64,000 nucleotides of DNA, taken from the NCBI GenBank assembly GCA_029945375.1, contig CM057059.1:124001-188000 (forward strand), given 5' to 3'. Below are positions 1-13,179 of the stretch, piece after piece. The notes under the pieces were generated by a model. The model had not been told where the DNA came from and did not search any database. It was given only the letters and a program-made list of their open reading frames with translations. The stretch is from Agaricus subrufescens (taxonomy: Eukaryota; Basidiomycota; Agaricomycetes; Agaricales; Agaricaceae). The position numbers and the translations under genes were made by a program. Position 1 is the first letter of the stretch; each line of letters starts with the position of its first letter.

Positions 1-2604
1 CATCCTATCATCTATCTGCATTGGCCGCTGGTCGATCAACAAAGATGCCCGATCCATTTCATCATCAGCCGACCAACCCCGCTGTGGTTGTCCTTCCGGT
101 TCACCGGGCGAACGCGGGAGTGACACGCTTGAATTGTGGCCATGTCGCTGGGGTTGATACACCATGTCCACGCCAGAGCGACGATTAGGCTCCAGTTTTA
201 TTTCGGAACGTGAAATTGCTTCGTAAGGATTGAAGTCGTTTGGAGATACGGTTCGTGGAGTGCGGGTAACGGAAATTTGACCAGGAAGTGAGCTGGAGTA
301 GGTATGAGGCTGGGGAGGAAGTGAGGTAAGAAGCTCAGGATGGGGTTGAGGAAGGGGACGAGATCCAGGTCCTGAAAGACGTCTTTTGCTGAATGAGGGG
401 TCCTGACTATCGTCAGACACCGTAGTCGGATAAGCCCCCGCGTGATAATTATCGTCAAAGGAGGTCCGGGGAGGTGGATGTGGCTCAGGACTCATGGAAG
501 TGTATGATAGTGCATTTGTCACAGATGAAGTTGATGGATCCCGTTGAAAGTGACTATCACCTACGAAAGATGAGCGCAGTCTTCAGTAATTATCCTCTGT
601 GCATATGGTGACAACTGCATTACCTTCCCCACTGATATTACCCTTGGATACATTTCGACTGTTGAACTCAGTTGAGATTCGCAGGTGAGGAGATGGTGTC
701 CTTCGTGGAGTACTTCTTTCCATTATTGGGGGTAAAGGAGGCCGTTCTTGAGGAGGTGGAGGGAGGAGAGGTGGTGCTCCCGGTGACTAGACATACAAAT
801 TATGACTCAAGAATGCGCAAAAGGAGGGGGGTCGCACGTACAATAGGGATGGCCCTAGGAGAATGGGGGTCTAGTGTTGGGGACGGCGGCTCGACCTGCA
901 CGTTAGGTCGGGCAGATTCCGGAGTCTTGAGGGTGCCCTCTATACCAATGCCCCTCGCAAAAGCTACAGAATTCTGCTTGCTCTGCCTTTGACGCGAACT
1001 ATGCTGTCCAGTGCTACCAGATTCTAGCGTGAAGTCGCGTTCGCCTATTAGAATGACGCTGTCCGCAACGGCATCTCTGTCTGTGTCCGTGATTTCGGTC
1101 CTTGCTCTTGGACCGCGCTCTGCGTTACTTGTACCTCCAGCACGGAGTATTTCTGCATACTCGTTATCCCTATCACCGATCGTGTGGTACTTTCCACCGC
1201 TATGTTTCCTCGACGTCGACAGGCTACTAATGGTATTACTCCTCGTTTTGATAGACATCTGATCCCCATCGATCTTATATCGGCTTCCAGGACGTATGTT
1301 CGTTACTGGATGTGGATGCGTGGTCCATGGCATCAAATTTCGCACACGAGTCTGGATGCTCCGCATCGTAGAGGTATAAGGCACACGCGATTCTGGACTT
1401 TGTCTGTGTTGCGAAGGTGGACGGACATGACGAGCGCTCTCAGTGGCCGGCGACCAATATGAACGCTCGACGCGTGGTGATTCGACGGTATGGTTAGGTC
1501 CCATGACTAAGGATTCGTTGTCGGCATCGTTGTCACTGGGAAATCGCTCTCGTCCATGATCGTCAATTTGCCAGTTGTCGTTGCGTCCCGGGTGCCTGAC
1601 ACTTTGTGAGCTGGGTATGAGTATTTTCCGGATGGAAGTCAAGAAAGATCGGCCGCGTGGAGGTTGAACCTTCCAACGCCGTCGGTGGTGGAGGAAAAGA
1701 TATATGAGCCCAAGTAGGGCGAGGGTAGATATGACCGCTATGATAGGAGTTATGATCTGAATAGTTGACCATCGGTTGACGCGGTCGGCGACTTGTAGAA
1801 TGGGATGAGACAGGGACAACAGAAAGCAATAGCACTTACCCTTCAAGACTCTCGCTTGATCGAACGTCAGACCATTAGGCACAATGAAAGCCCATCCGGG
1901 TATGTCTTGACCTATACCATCGATCCACGACGTGCTTTGGTTGGTAGCAAATCCGCTTCTTTCACAATCATCTTTCCATTGCGTATAGTTGACGTTTGCA
2001 ACCGACGTCCCATTTGACAACATGCATCCACACAACACGTTGAAATAGGCGACCGTGCTGTGATACATGAGCTCCCAGCAACCCAGATGAATAAGGTTCC
2101 TACCACTGGCAAGCGGAAGAGGAAAGGTCACCCCTTGGTACAAGCGCTATGATGCGGAGATCCGTTGACAATTCGCTCAGGGAAAAAGGGTACGTATGAG
2201 CTCACTGCGTCGGGTATTCCCGTCCTCCTCATTTGTGCCTTTATGACAGTCAGGTCCTGCCAACCAATCCCTCAGCCAGCAGGGGTCACGACCTTGGTTG
2301 TTTGTCAACTATCACGTCGATGTGTCAGGAACAGCACGACCCGGGCTGTGATATTAACCAATACTCACAATGCTCTTCCAATCGCCGGGCTACAGGTTGC
2401 AAAGTCGGATTCCAGGATCATCGAAGAGATAGAAGCAAACGTTGAATCCATGAAATGAGCTGGAGACAGAGGCGCTCTACTCACCGTCAGACTCGTATCA
2501 GAAGCCGTATCCGCAGCACTTGGTGGTATGAGCAGGAAGAATAAAAGTACAGAGTAAAGGGTGACAAAACGCGGAGCACTTCTTCTGAGTGGTGATGATT
2601 TCAT
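1..2604 (-). CDS. single-pass membrane protein with long Pro/Ser-rich cytoplasmic tail (partial, runs off left edge)
   Basis: The start at 2604 gives a short Arg-containing N-terminus followed by a hydrophobic signal peptide (TLYSVLLFFLLIPPSAADT). A small Cys-containing extracellular part follows. A transmembrane helix (about 1775-1700, IIAVISTLALLGLIYLFL) ends in a basic stop-transfer stretch (HHRRRW). After it comes a long polar tail rich in Pro, Ser and Arg. Readable introns are about 1839-1792, 841-787 and 623-561; removing them keeps one open frame down to base 1 with no stop, so the C-terminus lies outside the window. Exons between 2370 and 2140 are uncertain. The layout (signal peptide, Cys-rich ectodomain with a W-x3-C motif, one helix, disordered tail) is common in agaricomycete membrane proteins of unknown role. 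Cell-surface sensing would be a guess. Confidence 0.7.
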
Positions 2605-2759
2605 CGCATGGCAGGAAATGGATAAGATGAGGGCCTGAACAGAAAACCCGGCCGCGAGCCGTGGCGACAGTGTAGGGCCGGAGTGATAAGCGACCAAGGG
2701 GACTTGGGCAGAGCCACCGAGGGCCTGACGCTCTGTCGCCGCGCGCGTTCACACGTCTA

Positions 2760-5700
2760 GCATCTGTTTAGCACCTTTCTACACCAATCGCAAACCGAGT
2801 GCACCGCATCATCACTGCACCGCAACTTCATTTCCAACAGCCCAGAATATCCCAATCACACCCCTATTCCCGCTCCATCACTGATCAGAAGCCTAGGAAC
2901 CCGTGGGGCAGGAGAGCGCCGCCAGTACAGAAACTTTTTTCACATCGGCACCCAACATTCCTCTCGCTCAATCAGAACAATCCGGTAACTTACGGTCGCG
3001 TCAAATGTCCACTATTGTTTGGGTCGCAGGTTCTTGCCATACTCGTGTCGCTCGAGCTCTCCTGTTCGGCATTAACTTTGATTACAATTGTGCTCTGCCG
3101 GTCGATCTCGAACGGCCAGTGTGAAATAAGAAATCGTGTGAATAACATTGATGATCCCATCACTTGATTCCAAGAGCCTAACATGACGTAACATCACCTG
3201 GACACTGCATGTGGATTAGGAGAACCGTCCATGTCATCGGTTAGATGATTATCCGAGACCGTAACAGAATTTACACACGTACCCCGTCGCGTGTGCAATG
3301 GAAGAGAACAACCCGAAACACGACCAAAACACATAACTAGAAAAAGAAAAGCCATCTACTTCTTTGCACTGAAATAGCACGACCCCAGCGATATACAACT
3401 TCTTTACGAGCACAAGGACAGGTCTGTTGATCTGATATAGCATTATATCACGCAAAAGAATAAACGACCAGATCAGGCAACAAGTTCGCATACCCAAGAG
3501 TCGCCTCGGACCAATCACTCCTACCGCCTCCCGTAGCGACAATACGGAGATCTGGGCGAATAGAAAGCATTCTGCCCCTCCAAATTCGGGAATGAGAAGA
3601 ACATATTATCTGATTCGATTTTAGCACAATCCAGCTTCGACACTGATGATACAGTAAGAAAGGCTATGTATCATCTTTGGATGATTGTCAGCGTGGGGCT
3701 GTGCAACAGTAGAAAGCAAGACTAACAGGATGTCCACTGGTTGCAAAGTATTGGGTATATGGTGTTGGTTAGGTTGAAGTGGCTCTGCGCCAGAAAAGGG
3801 GGAACCCACGAGATCAGCATAAGCAACGGGTTGAACAAGACAGCTTCACTATTGTGCAGTGGCTTTAGAGCAGACAGCGCTACCAGCACAGAGTGCGAAC
3901 GTAACTAGTCACAGTTCAGTATTCGCGGTGTACCGGCGATGCGTTTCTCAGCCACGGACAGCTTTTATCTTTCCTCCAGCACGGCCTGAATTTCGATCAC
4001 CTGCAGCAACCCAAAATTCTCCCAGCAGTTCTGCCATAGACCCAATCGTTCAAGACCTCAAACACAGCCTGTACGATGAGCAGCTTCCATGACAGCGCCA
4101 CAATCCCATCACTGCTTGTGATGTTGAATTCAGCCTGGTAAAACAAAAATAACTCACTGGTCATGCTGCATTGCTTCTGAGGGAAACGCTGGGATCTTCT
4201 ACATGGAAATAGTGTTCATATCTCGCATACGCGCATCGGACTCAGTGAGACCCATGATGCTGCACATGTTTCTCACCACGCCCTTGTCGGGTGCCAGATT
4301 CCGAACAAAAAAGGTGGTCCATATCTACTTGTCGAGATGGTCAGGACTTGGTGACCGATAACTTCAGTGATTTCGGTAACTTCAATGGGACATACGTACT
4401 TGTCGGTATTTACCAATTACTCTAAGCTCGTCTCATACCCGATGCACTGTGTGATGGCTGCTGGATGAAACGCGTCAAGGTTAACACCATTGCAAAGTTG
4501 AAGGAAAATCATGAAAAACATAGTTGATGGGCATGCCCGATCATCGTGCATCACATCGCATATCGGAGCCAGAGTTGACGCTGGCAATTCTTTGTGAGTA
4601 GCGAGATGACAAAGTCCCATCAGTTCGGGCAGTTATCACTTATAATTAAAATGTCCTCATTGGATACGTACATACATACCAGTATGTTGTGTTATACATT
4701 GGGATACCCAACGTGATATCCGAAAGAGAGCTGTCAGTTCTCACGCTTGATTATTCTCAGGTATGTTGTACCTGAGGAGCGGTATCAACACGAGCTTATT
4801 GTTCGGATTTTAGAACAGTGCACTCATGAAGGTCTCAATTGCTGCGACTTGGAGTGGTACCCCAATGTGCAGGTTGTGATGTAGAATTATGTAACTTTAA
4901 GAGGAAGAATTTTTCTTCAGTTACTAGAAAATTATAAGGATTTCATTGGGGTAAAGTTTGAAGGCCTCCTCTCACAAATCCGCCATGCTCCATGTCCGGT
5001 GCCTGCAATGCATCATGTCGGCCCGGTTGATCCCAGCAAAATGCCAACATAATGTCCCTGAGATCGAGTCTGGAATCTCAAATTATGTTACACCAGTGCG
5101 ACCAAGTAAACGATTTTCCTGAAGAAGTGTTAATGCCAAGTTAAGGCTAACCAGCGTGAGACCTACAGATTAAAGTTATTTTTAAGGAAGTATCTCCGGT
5201 GGTCTTGAGGTGGCATATAACCGAGTATACCGCCCAAACACCACTTCGTAATGTCCGGTGATAGCACTGCTGATGATTATCAATAGTAACGTAAGTTTGG
5301 CATGTTTCACCACCACCCCATGAACCATTCAACACTTTCAAGCTTTCGTATTCAGTTCAAAAGAAATCCCGCAAATTTTAAATTCAATTTCTATCACTTG
5401 TGAGAAGCTAGCGACGCTTCTCTGATCACATCCGGAGTTCCGCATTATTAAATGATTAGGAGCTCTATTTAAGGCTCTCCCTGTCATGTATAAATGTACT
5501 ATGGCATGCTGCTGAAAATCAGAAAATGGCAAGGGCTAGCTCCCCAAAACAACCCATATACAAACCAAAAATCACCAGATCTTATCTATACGGGCTTGTT
5601 CACGCGAAACCCGTTGAAGGCATCATTGAATGCCCCTGCGCCCATCAAGAACCTTGGGGCATTGAAGGGACATAACGTTACTCCCTTAGCTGATATGGAC

Positions 5701-5800
5701 TAGCTTAAATTGGTGGAGCATTTGAGAAAAGTACTGCGTTGCTTCTTTCGGCCCCCACTCGCTTAGCATCGATTAGTTTTCTCTTCCTTTCCGAAGAACA
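2760..5800. other. intergenic, no supported gene
   Basis: About 3 kb with only short frames (under about 120 codons) that show no recognisable domain, no consistent splice chain and no signal peptide. A small perfect hairpin, CTCAGGTA/TACCTGAG with a 5-base loop, lies near 4758-4778. I found no RNA gene. Confidence 0.5.
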
Positions 5801-5803
5801 GCT

Positions 5804-8628
5804 ATGGGTGGTGGACCTGCACTTGCTAATGATGCATCTGGCTTTACCCAGTTTATTGACAAGTCGAAGCCTTGGTGGAAAAACTCGCGTACGTAACTCC
5901 CGTGTTGACGTGTGCCCCGTCGAGTCGCTAAATTGTTACGCCAGGTCTCATTGTCCTTAATTTCTGGATCATTGTCTTGCTCATCACGTCGTCGACCAAT
6001 GGGTACGATGGCAGTATGATGAGTGAGTTCTGTACCAATCGTTGACGTGAACGAGTTTACATGTTCATTCCACAGACGGCCTACAGTCTCTCGACCAGTG
6101 GAACAAAGATTTTGACACACCTACTCAGGGCAAGGTACTCGTAGCTCTTAAATACTTTACTACTGAGACCTAACGCTCCCCTACAGCTTGGTCTTCTTAG
6201 TGCCATCCAGGTACAGCTATCAATGTCCAACGTTCCTGTCACAGAGCGAGCTGATTCATCCCCCTTAAGAACATCGGAAACGTATGCGCCTTCCCATTTG
6301 CGCCTTATGTTGCGGACAATCTGGGTCGCCGGGCTTCCATTGTGGTTGGAGTAGTAATCATGATTGGTGCTACTGCTCTACAAACCGCCTCGCAAAACGT
6401 ACAAATGTTCATCGGTGCCCGGTACGTGGAGTCACCTTTTATTTTCGAACTTGGTTTCAGCTAACACATCAACTGGGCTCCAGTTTTATGATCGGGTTCG
6501 GTGTGACATTTGCAGCCGCCTCTGCACCGCTCTTGGTCACTGAGCTTGCATACCCATCTCAACGTGCCCAACTCACGTCTATGTATAACACGCTGTGGTA
6601 CTTGGGTAGCATCATGTGCGGTTCATGATCCTGTCATTTGACCATCTAGCCACGCGAACTGACTTTTCACCTTGCTTGACAGCGCTGCATGGTCGGTAAG
6701 TTATTTATATCTTACTCCATCTGGAATCTAGCGGCTCAAAGTTGATTTTGGTAGACATTTGGAACTTTCTCTTTGAAAAATAGTTGGGCATGGCGAATTC
6801 CTTCCGTCCTGCAGGGCCTTCCTTCTGTAATCCAACTTTTTCTCATCTGGTTTGTTCCCGAATCGCCCAGATGGCTCATGAGTCAAGGACGGTACGTGGA
6901 TCCTGACTTAAAATTAACACTGCCTCCTAATGCTTTTTGATTACCGCTAGGGAGCGACAAGCGGTGCAGACATTGGCCTACTACCATGCAAATGGAAACG
7001 AACAGGATCCACTAGTTGAGTTCGAAGTCGAGGAAATTAAGGCTGCACTTGCTTTAGAACGAGAAGCCGAAAACGAGATCGGTTGGTTTACCTTGTTCAA
7101 GACACCCGGAAACAGGAGGCGGATGAGAATCATTATCGCTTTGGCATTTTTCTCTCAATGGTCTGGAAACGGTTTGATGTAAGTTGATATTCCCCTTTCT
7201 GGTTTTGGAAAGTGTTGATGAAGTGATAACAGCTCGTACTGTACGTATCATTTGAAGTCAGCGGGTCTTCGAATTTCAAAGGTAACCTGTTTTGCAAACA
7301 GACTTGAACAAGGTTTTTAATGCTATCGGAAGTGAGTCCCTGGTTCATGAATTCCTATGGTAATCATACACTAATTATACAACCCTAGTCACGGATAGTT
7401 TCACCCAGCTCCTTATCGTATGTTTATGATTGCCTCTTCGAGACTATCTTCTGAGCTTCCTTATCACCAGAACGGTATCTTAAATATCTTCAACTTCATA
7501 GTTGCTATCGTAGCTGGCTTCCTCTGTGACCGTGTAGGAAGGAGAAGGCTCTTCCTTATTTCTGCATTTGGTCCGTATTCGAGGGCTTCAACGGAGTATC
7601 GAAATATGCTGATATATCTTAGGTATGCTCGTATTCTGGACTTGTCAGACAATTTGCTTTGCTGTGAACTCGCAATTCGGAAGTAAGCCCGCCGCACACG
7701 CATTCATTGCATTCATTTGTAAGTTGATTTTCTTACGTCGATTCACATTTATCTCACAATACTGTTGGCTAGTCCTTTATTATGGTTTCTGTGCGTAATT
7801 ATTTCTTCACAGCTGTATGGAATATTAGCTAATAACTTCAATCATTGCAGATGATGTACGTATACCTCCAAAAACCAGTGTTTGTTGTTCCAGGGTCTTA
7901 TCGTGAATGATTCCAGATTGCATTTACTCCACTCATTGTATCGTGAGCACCACTATTTCCTCGCACCCGTTTGTCTTATTGATGCGATCCTTTCTGACAG
8001 GTATACGGTTGAGATCTTGCCATATAAGCTTCGAGCCAAGGGTTTCGCTCTTTTCAATTTTGCTATTTCCCTCTCTTTGATCTTCAACCAGTCAGTATCG
8101 GAAATTTACGACCCCTGAAATAACGCTGACCACCCACACAGATATGTGAATCCTATTGCATTCGCCAGGTGAGTGACCTTTTCACGCATTCGTCACAAAT
8201 CAAACAGTCATGAATGCCTTACGCTTTCACAGAATCGGATGGAAGTACTACGTAAGCTTTTCCTTAAAAGCAGGTCTTTTATCACAACAATTTCTTATTA
8301 ATACTTAGCTCTTCTACGTGTTCTGGTTATGTTTCGAGTGCGTATTTTGCTATCTCTTCATTATTGAGACAAAGAACGTAAGCATTTCCTTATGACTGAC
8401 CCGTCGTATTTCACTCACTCTATTATTGCAGCTCTCACTCGAGGAAACTGCTGCGTGAGTGCTCCATTCATCATTATTCTTAAGATATTAGTTTCTGAAC
8501 TTGTTATTCGCTACAGGATCTTTGATGGTGACGAAGCGATGGCACAAATCACAGGGCGCGCCTTACATACCGAGGCGGAAGTTATCGAGAAGATAGAGTC
8601 TCAGGAAAAGAGTGACATCAAGGAATAA
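5804..8628 (+). CDS. sugar-porter MFS transporter (lactose permease/hexose transporter type)
   Basis: A plasma-membrane sugar/H+ symporter of the MFS sugar-porter family, split by many short introns. Spliced exons give, in order: a start (MGGGPALANDAS), helix 1 ending in NGYDGSMM, the loop motif DNLGRR, ARFMIGFG, PESPRWLMSQG before the central loop, then an RMRIII helix start, the second-half loop DRVGRRRLFL, YTVEILPYKLRAKG (the PESPR-like signature of the family), and a hydrophilic C-terminus ending at the TAA at 8626-8628. Tiny exons occur, for example CGCTGCATGGTCG near 6683. The NGYDGSMM motif is typical of fungal lactose/cellodextrin-type permeases, but the substrate cannot be told from sequence. 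I saw no frame break, although micro-exons between 7240 and 8010 are uncertain. Confidence 0.87.
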
Positions 8629-9321
8629 ATGTATTTCCACTTATCATTGACAGTACTGACACTATAACACTACATACGCCGGCTCTGCTATAAACTTGCG
8701 TATTGGTACTCTTTTCATCAGGCTGTTCACATATTCAAGAAGAGTTCGAGACAGAAACCACATATGAGAATGTCATTCCTGCTCTCATAGGCCATGCAAA
8801 TGAGTAGTGATACGTACAATCCACTTCCTAGCCATATAATGCCCCGACTTGCTCTCCAGAGTGTTTACAATGGAGTTTATAACCTTTCGCTTGTGGAGAA
8901 CTGGAGGTCTGACTAACCCTAAAAGCTCAAATAAGGACACTATGTCGGCCTTTCGAGAAGAGCACATTCCACTTGGTGCCTTGGAGCCTACCAATATGCT
9001 ATTCATTGGTCCGGCTCGAAAAACAACTGATCTCTTTGATCTATGTACTCGACTCCACGTGAGGGATCCCGAAAAATTCCGGGTGAAACGATGTCTTGCC
9101 GGGAAGTCGTTGACAAAACATTGACACTTCCCTTTCTTTGGCAGATCGGATTCGTCTCCACTAACCTGTTGGGCCGACGTTGACGCTACAATGATTCGGA
9201 TTCGGCATGCGTGCCGAATAGCACCACTTCAAGGCTTCAATACCTTTCATTGACACGAACAGTTACAACCAAAAATACATAAAAAGCTAGTCTTAGAAAC
9301 CACAGGCATTCGGTCACGAAC
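8629..9321. other. intergenic between convergent genes
   Basis: Holds the 3' ends of the transporter (plus) and the M15-like gene (minus). A 91-codon plus frame at 8849-9124 has no domain I recognise and no visible splicing partner. No other feature seen. Confidence 0.5.
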
Positions 9322-9936
9322 TTAGCAACCGCAAGTGAAGTAAGTGATGTCCCAGTGAGTTCCCTCGTCCTGAAGTAAGTAGTAAGTTGGAACGGTTTCC
9401 ACTGATAAACCTGAAATGAAACGCACGCAGTAGATATTACCACTGGCTGCTTCCCATTGAGGGAATCCATCTGATCGGTCCGCAATCCTCGCAAATGCAG
9501 ATTTAATGTAGTTGTCCAGCCCCGTTGAGTGCCTCACGTCAACTTTATAGCCATTGGCATGGCTAAAAGTACCACTGGCATGCCCGACTTCAGTTCCTCC
9601 AGTGATGACAAGCGAAGATACACCGGCAGCCTTCTTCAAAGTGATGACACCGTTGACAGTGCTATCGAGGATGCCGTCGTAAGAAGTACAAGTAGGATTG
9701 CTCTTATCGGTACATCCACCGGATGAGGAGGCTGTAATCCCGTTGGGAATAAGCCTCGCCTCAGCTTGAGCTTGAGTGAGGTGGGTTGCAAGAGCAGCTC
9801 GAGATTCGAGAGACTCTACCGTCGGAAGCGCGCTCGCGAGGGCGGGAACGAGGAACACGAGGGCGACCGAAAACAACTAGGGGAGTTGGATAAGTCAGAA
9901 TCCTCGCTTAATATAAAGGGGGTTGCTAACCTTCAT
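9322..9936 (-). CDS. small secreted protein resembling M15-type (D-Ala-D-Ala) metallopeptidases
   Basis: Two exons: a 6-base first exon (9936-9931, Met-Lys), a 54-base GT-AG intron (9930-9877), then the rest, giving 186 residues. The joined N-terminus is a clear signal peptide (MKLFSVALVFLVPALASALP), which supports the tiny first exon. Cysteines near 56 and 64 and at the C-terminus could pair. The core has GHASGTFSHANGYKVDV, where His108 and Asp115 match the SHxxGxxxD zinc site of M15/Hedgehog-type peptidases, and DEGTHWDITY, where His176 would be the third ligand. Family knowledge suggests cleavage of peptidoglycan-type peptides outside the cell, so an antibacterial or bacterial-feeding role is an inference. 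An ATATAAAGGG box at 9911-9920 lies inside the intron, not at the promoter. Metallopeptidase activity is untested. Confidence 0.75.
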
Positions 9937-10950
9937 CTGTGATCCACGAGAGAACTGCTGATGACTCTTGAACACTAGGAGTATCGATGCTTTTATACCC
10001 GAACACCTATTACGGCACCACCGATGTGAACCGAACAAGTCATCGGTTGATACATTAAATAGTCCATACGGTCGCCAATTTCATTTGGTATAAGAAAAAA
10101 ACACGACTGACAGGTTGACTCTGTTGAACATCGGACATTTGAAGTAGTAACATTAAGAAAAAATGCGAGTCTCCTTCTCAAGCATATGCATATAGCATCA
10201 TGTGCCGAGTGAAGACGTAGCCAGTCTTCGACACAGTTGCCAAGCCCCGATCAAAATGCAGCATTCTATTAAGGTGTGAAGTGGATATTGATGATCCACA
10301 CCATCGAACCCCAAAAGTTGACAGCCGAAGGGTTACCATCACGTTCAGAACGTTGGCTTAGTGTATTGGAAAAACGTACACGTGATCATTCAAATTGTTC
10401 ACTTCCATGCGCCTACACCACCGTGCAAGCAGGAGAAGAAGGCAGCCATGAGAGACCAGAACTAAAATAATGCCTGGTCAGATACTTATCAGCCTAAGAA
10501 TCTCACAATGACATTGACCCTAGCCTATGTATCTCCCAAGAATACTATGTAATACTCGAGGTTAACTTCGCACTCACAGAGACTACGCCGGTAGTTCCTC
10601 ATTATTGGAATGATCCACACTATGCTCGCCTACTTTTACGGGAACGAACTCATGATGTTGCACTCGGAAAAGGCAGTCTAATGACTCTGGTGTTTGACAC
10701 GGTGTTGTAACATATGCTTTGAGTTAGTAGTTGGCCGCAGAAAATGACCTCACATTTCGTTGGAAAAGTCGGCTATCCCATAAAAATTTTTGAAAAAGTT
10801 GCTCCTCGACAAATAACTTCGAATTTTCCCCTTCCTGTTCCAAACAGAGGTTTGCCATTCGGGCAGTACATGTAATATAAGCTACTTGAGGATCGTCAAT
10901 CTCCGAAAGTCTGAGTGTCCCAGTTGTTGCACCAGCCTGTCGGCAGTCGA
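9937..10950. other. intergenic, upstream of the M15-like gene
   Basis: No frame with recognisable domain content. It includes the promoter region of the minus-strand secreted protein gene. Nothing else seen. Confidence 0.5.
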
Positions 10951-10952
10951 TT

Positions 10953-11363
10953 ATCAAAACTCAGAACAAGTTCCGACATCATATTTTAAGTTTATTTTGA
11001 GATTATGTTAGAATGAGTTACTGGTGTTTCTTGTAAAATGTTATGTACCATTTCTGGACTTGGCTAGCTAACATATGATCAAAAATATGTTAGAAAAAAC
11101 TCCCATACAATATAGTGAATGCATTGTATTAAAAAGTTATCATAAGTTCAGAAATGCGGTATATTCGGTATTTGTGGTGACTTTCTTATACAATGAATTC
11201 AGTATAATGTATAGGAGTTTTATCAAACCTATTATTAGCCATATGTTAGCTAGCCGAGTCATGATAAACAAACAAATAATTTAGAATAATCGGCTGTAAT
11301 TTGTTTTAACATAAGTTCAAAATTAACTTACTAATAGATGTCGGGGTATATTCCGAGTTTGAT
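10953..11363. repeat. ~411-base fold-back (long inverted repeat) element, MITE-like
   Basis: The two halves are imperfect reverse complements of each other over about 200 bases per arm, centred near 11158. The best block pairs GGCTAGCTAACATATG (about 11062-11077) with CATATGTTAGCTAGCC (about 11241-11256). The outer ends pair CCGACATC (10973-10980) with GATGTCGG (11337-11344). The element is AT-rich, carries no coding frame, and matches non-autonomous fold-back or MITE structure. Exact ends and target duplication are unclear. Confidence 0.75.
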
Positions 11364-12023
11364 TTAACAAATGCTCAAAAATAAATCACTAAAATCTCCT
11401 AGGGTTTATTGTAACCCACACGCAGTGTATTGTCACTATTGTGGTGCTCAGAAAGGGCATTCCATCCGAGCGGATCATTAATTAATAATCAGCCTTTGAT
11501 ACTTCCGATTCAAGATTCTGATTGGTTGGGCGTTCGAGTGATCGACGGAATAAATTATCAGTAAGTATATGTCGTATTAAGATCCCTAATTGACATGCGA
11601 AGGCCAGCCGGAGTTATAATTTTTCACCCAAGGCCTGATACTAAAGTGAGGAGACGTTGAGCTACCTGCGCCGCCGATTGCGTCTCAATTAAAGAAAGAG
11701 ATGTATACATGAATTCTACATAAATTGACCAATCCGACGGCCCAGGTTGAGCATCAAGAGACTGAATGAAATTTTCCTATGGATTTCTCTATCGAGTTCA
11801 GACTGCTTCAAAAGCTATGGAGTGTGGATGATGGTGTGACAGGATAGGGTAATTCAAAACGTGTGCATCCAACACGGAGATATAGTATAAAGTAAGCTCC
11901 ACACTCGTGGTTCTTTCTATCTCTCCTGCCAAGTTACATGAAATCCATTTTTCGAATAACCAGACTTGATTGGCCGATCGTGAGCATTAGAGATGGGCTC
12001 CTGCTCCCGAGCAAGTTACATAA
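11364..12023. other. intergenic, nothing recognised
   Basis: Between the fold-back repeat and the 3' end of the multi-pass membrane protein gene. Only short frames and no RNA gene or repeat that I can support. Confidence 0.5.
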
Positions 12024-13179
12024 CTAAGCAGGGACAGTGCCCAGGGTAGCTGCCCCATTTGTCGGGTCCCCTGGTTGATAATCGCCGGGCCATTGCATCG
12101 CACTAAGGTGAATAGATGTTTGTTTGTCCCATGCACGTCCTGAATACACTCGATAAACCAGAAGAAAATACACGAGGGCCTGTGTAGTTAATCAAGGAAG
12201 AATATATCAGTCAAAACATTTTGAAAGATTAAACAAATACTTGCCTCGATTTGAGCTACAGAAAAATTGAAAAAATTATTTCCGGGCGATGTATCCAACG
12301 CGATGCAGATAACGAGTCCCAGATACCAGGCTGTACTCAAGACATATGACTCGACCAGCATTGCCGTGATACTCCAGTATTGGACAGTAGTTTTAGACTT
12401 GCCTATTGCTAGTGAGATTCACATGACATTACTATTTGAAATCCTTACCGATTAACTTGATAACGCTTCTTCGAACAAGCATCAAACGGGTGATGATCAT
12501 TGATGTCATAAAAATCAGGCTTGCTGCTACCAGCGCATGATCTGCTATTGCTCCTTTTCTACGTAGCGGGTTCAAACCAGGAACGAACCAGCCAATTATT
12601 ACCTGCCCGGTAAAGGTTCCTAGAGGCGTTTCGGTATGAAATTAATGTAGATCAACTGACAAACTCTTACCGACAGCGCCCACATACAGTAAAGAAGAGA
12701 TCATTGTAATGGGTATAACAAAACGACTTCCATTCCAGATAGCCCTAACACGCCATAACTAACCAACGATGATCAGAGAAGATGAGAAATGATGCTGAAC
12801 ATAAACCCACCAAAACACCCAACGTCAACGCCATTTCGATTAGAGAAGTAATGTCGTCTATCAATAGTGTTGCTGGGATGCGTGGCAGTTCTGCCTCTCC
12901 TACCGATTCAGCGAGAGGATTACCATGTATTCCTACGCTATATACATTGAGGGCCACCATATCGACTGTGGCGCATGTCATAACCACTGAAATCAAGATA
13001 AACGTCCATATCGTGTGTCGGTCAATCCTCCCTCCGAGGCTCCGATTTTGTAAGTAGAATAGTCGGATACAAAGACAGTAGAGGATGAATGCGAGGATGT
13101 ACAGTATCCCCACCACAGTTGTGCAAGTGACGAGAATGACTCTGATACTCAGTGGGCTGGCCGGATCGTTGGGGTTCAT
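12024..13179 (-). CDS. multi-pass (about seven-helix) integral membrane protein, basidiomycete family of unknown function
   Basis: Five exons read cleanly: 13179-12811, 12758-12671, 12619-12449, 12402-12245 and 12179-12024 (942 bases, 313 residues plus TAG). The fourth intron appears to use a GC-AG donor (GAG|GCAAGT). The protein starts MNPNDPASPLSIRVILV and has repeated hydrophobic helices. Conserved landmarks include an aromatic-basic LWRVRAIWNGSRFVIPI segment before helix 4, QVIIGWFVPGLNPL, and a VYFLLVYRVYSGRAW stretch in the last exon, followed by a short polar tail. Proteins with this pattern form expanded families in agaricomycetes. A receptor-like role is often supposed but not shown. 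A decayed paralogue lies at 22056-22784. Confidence 0.72.
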
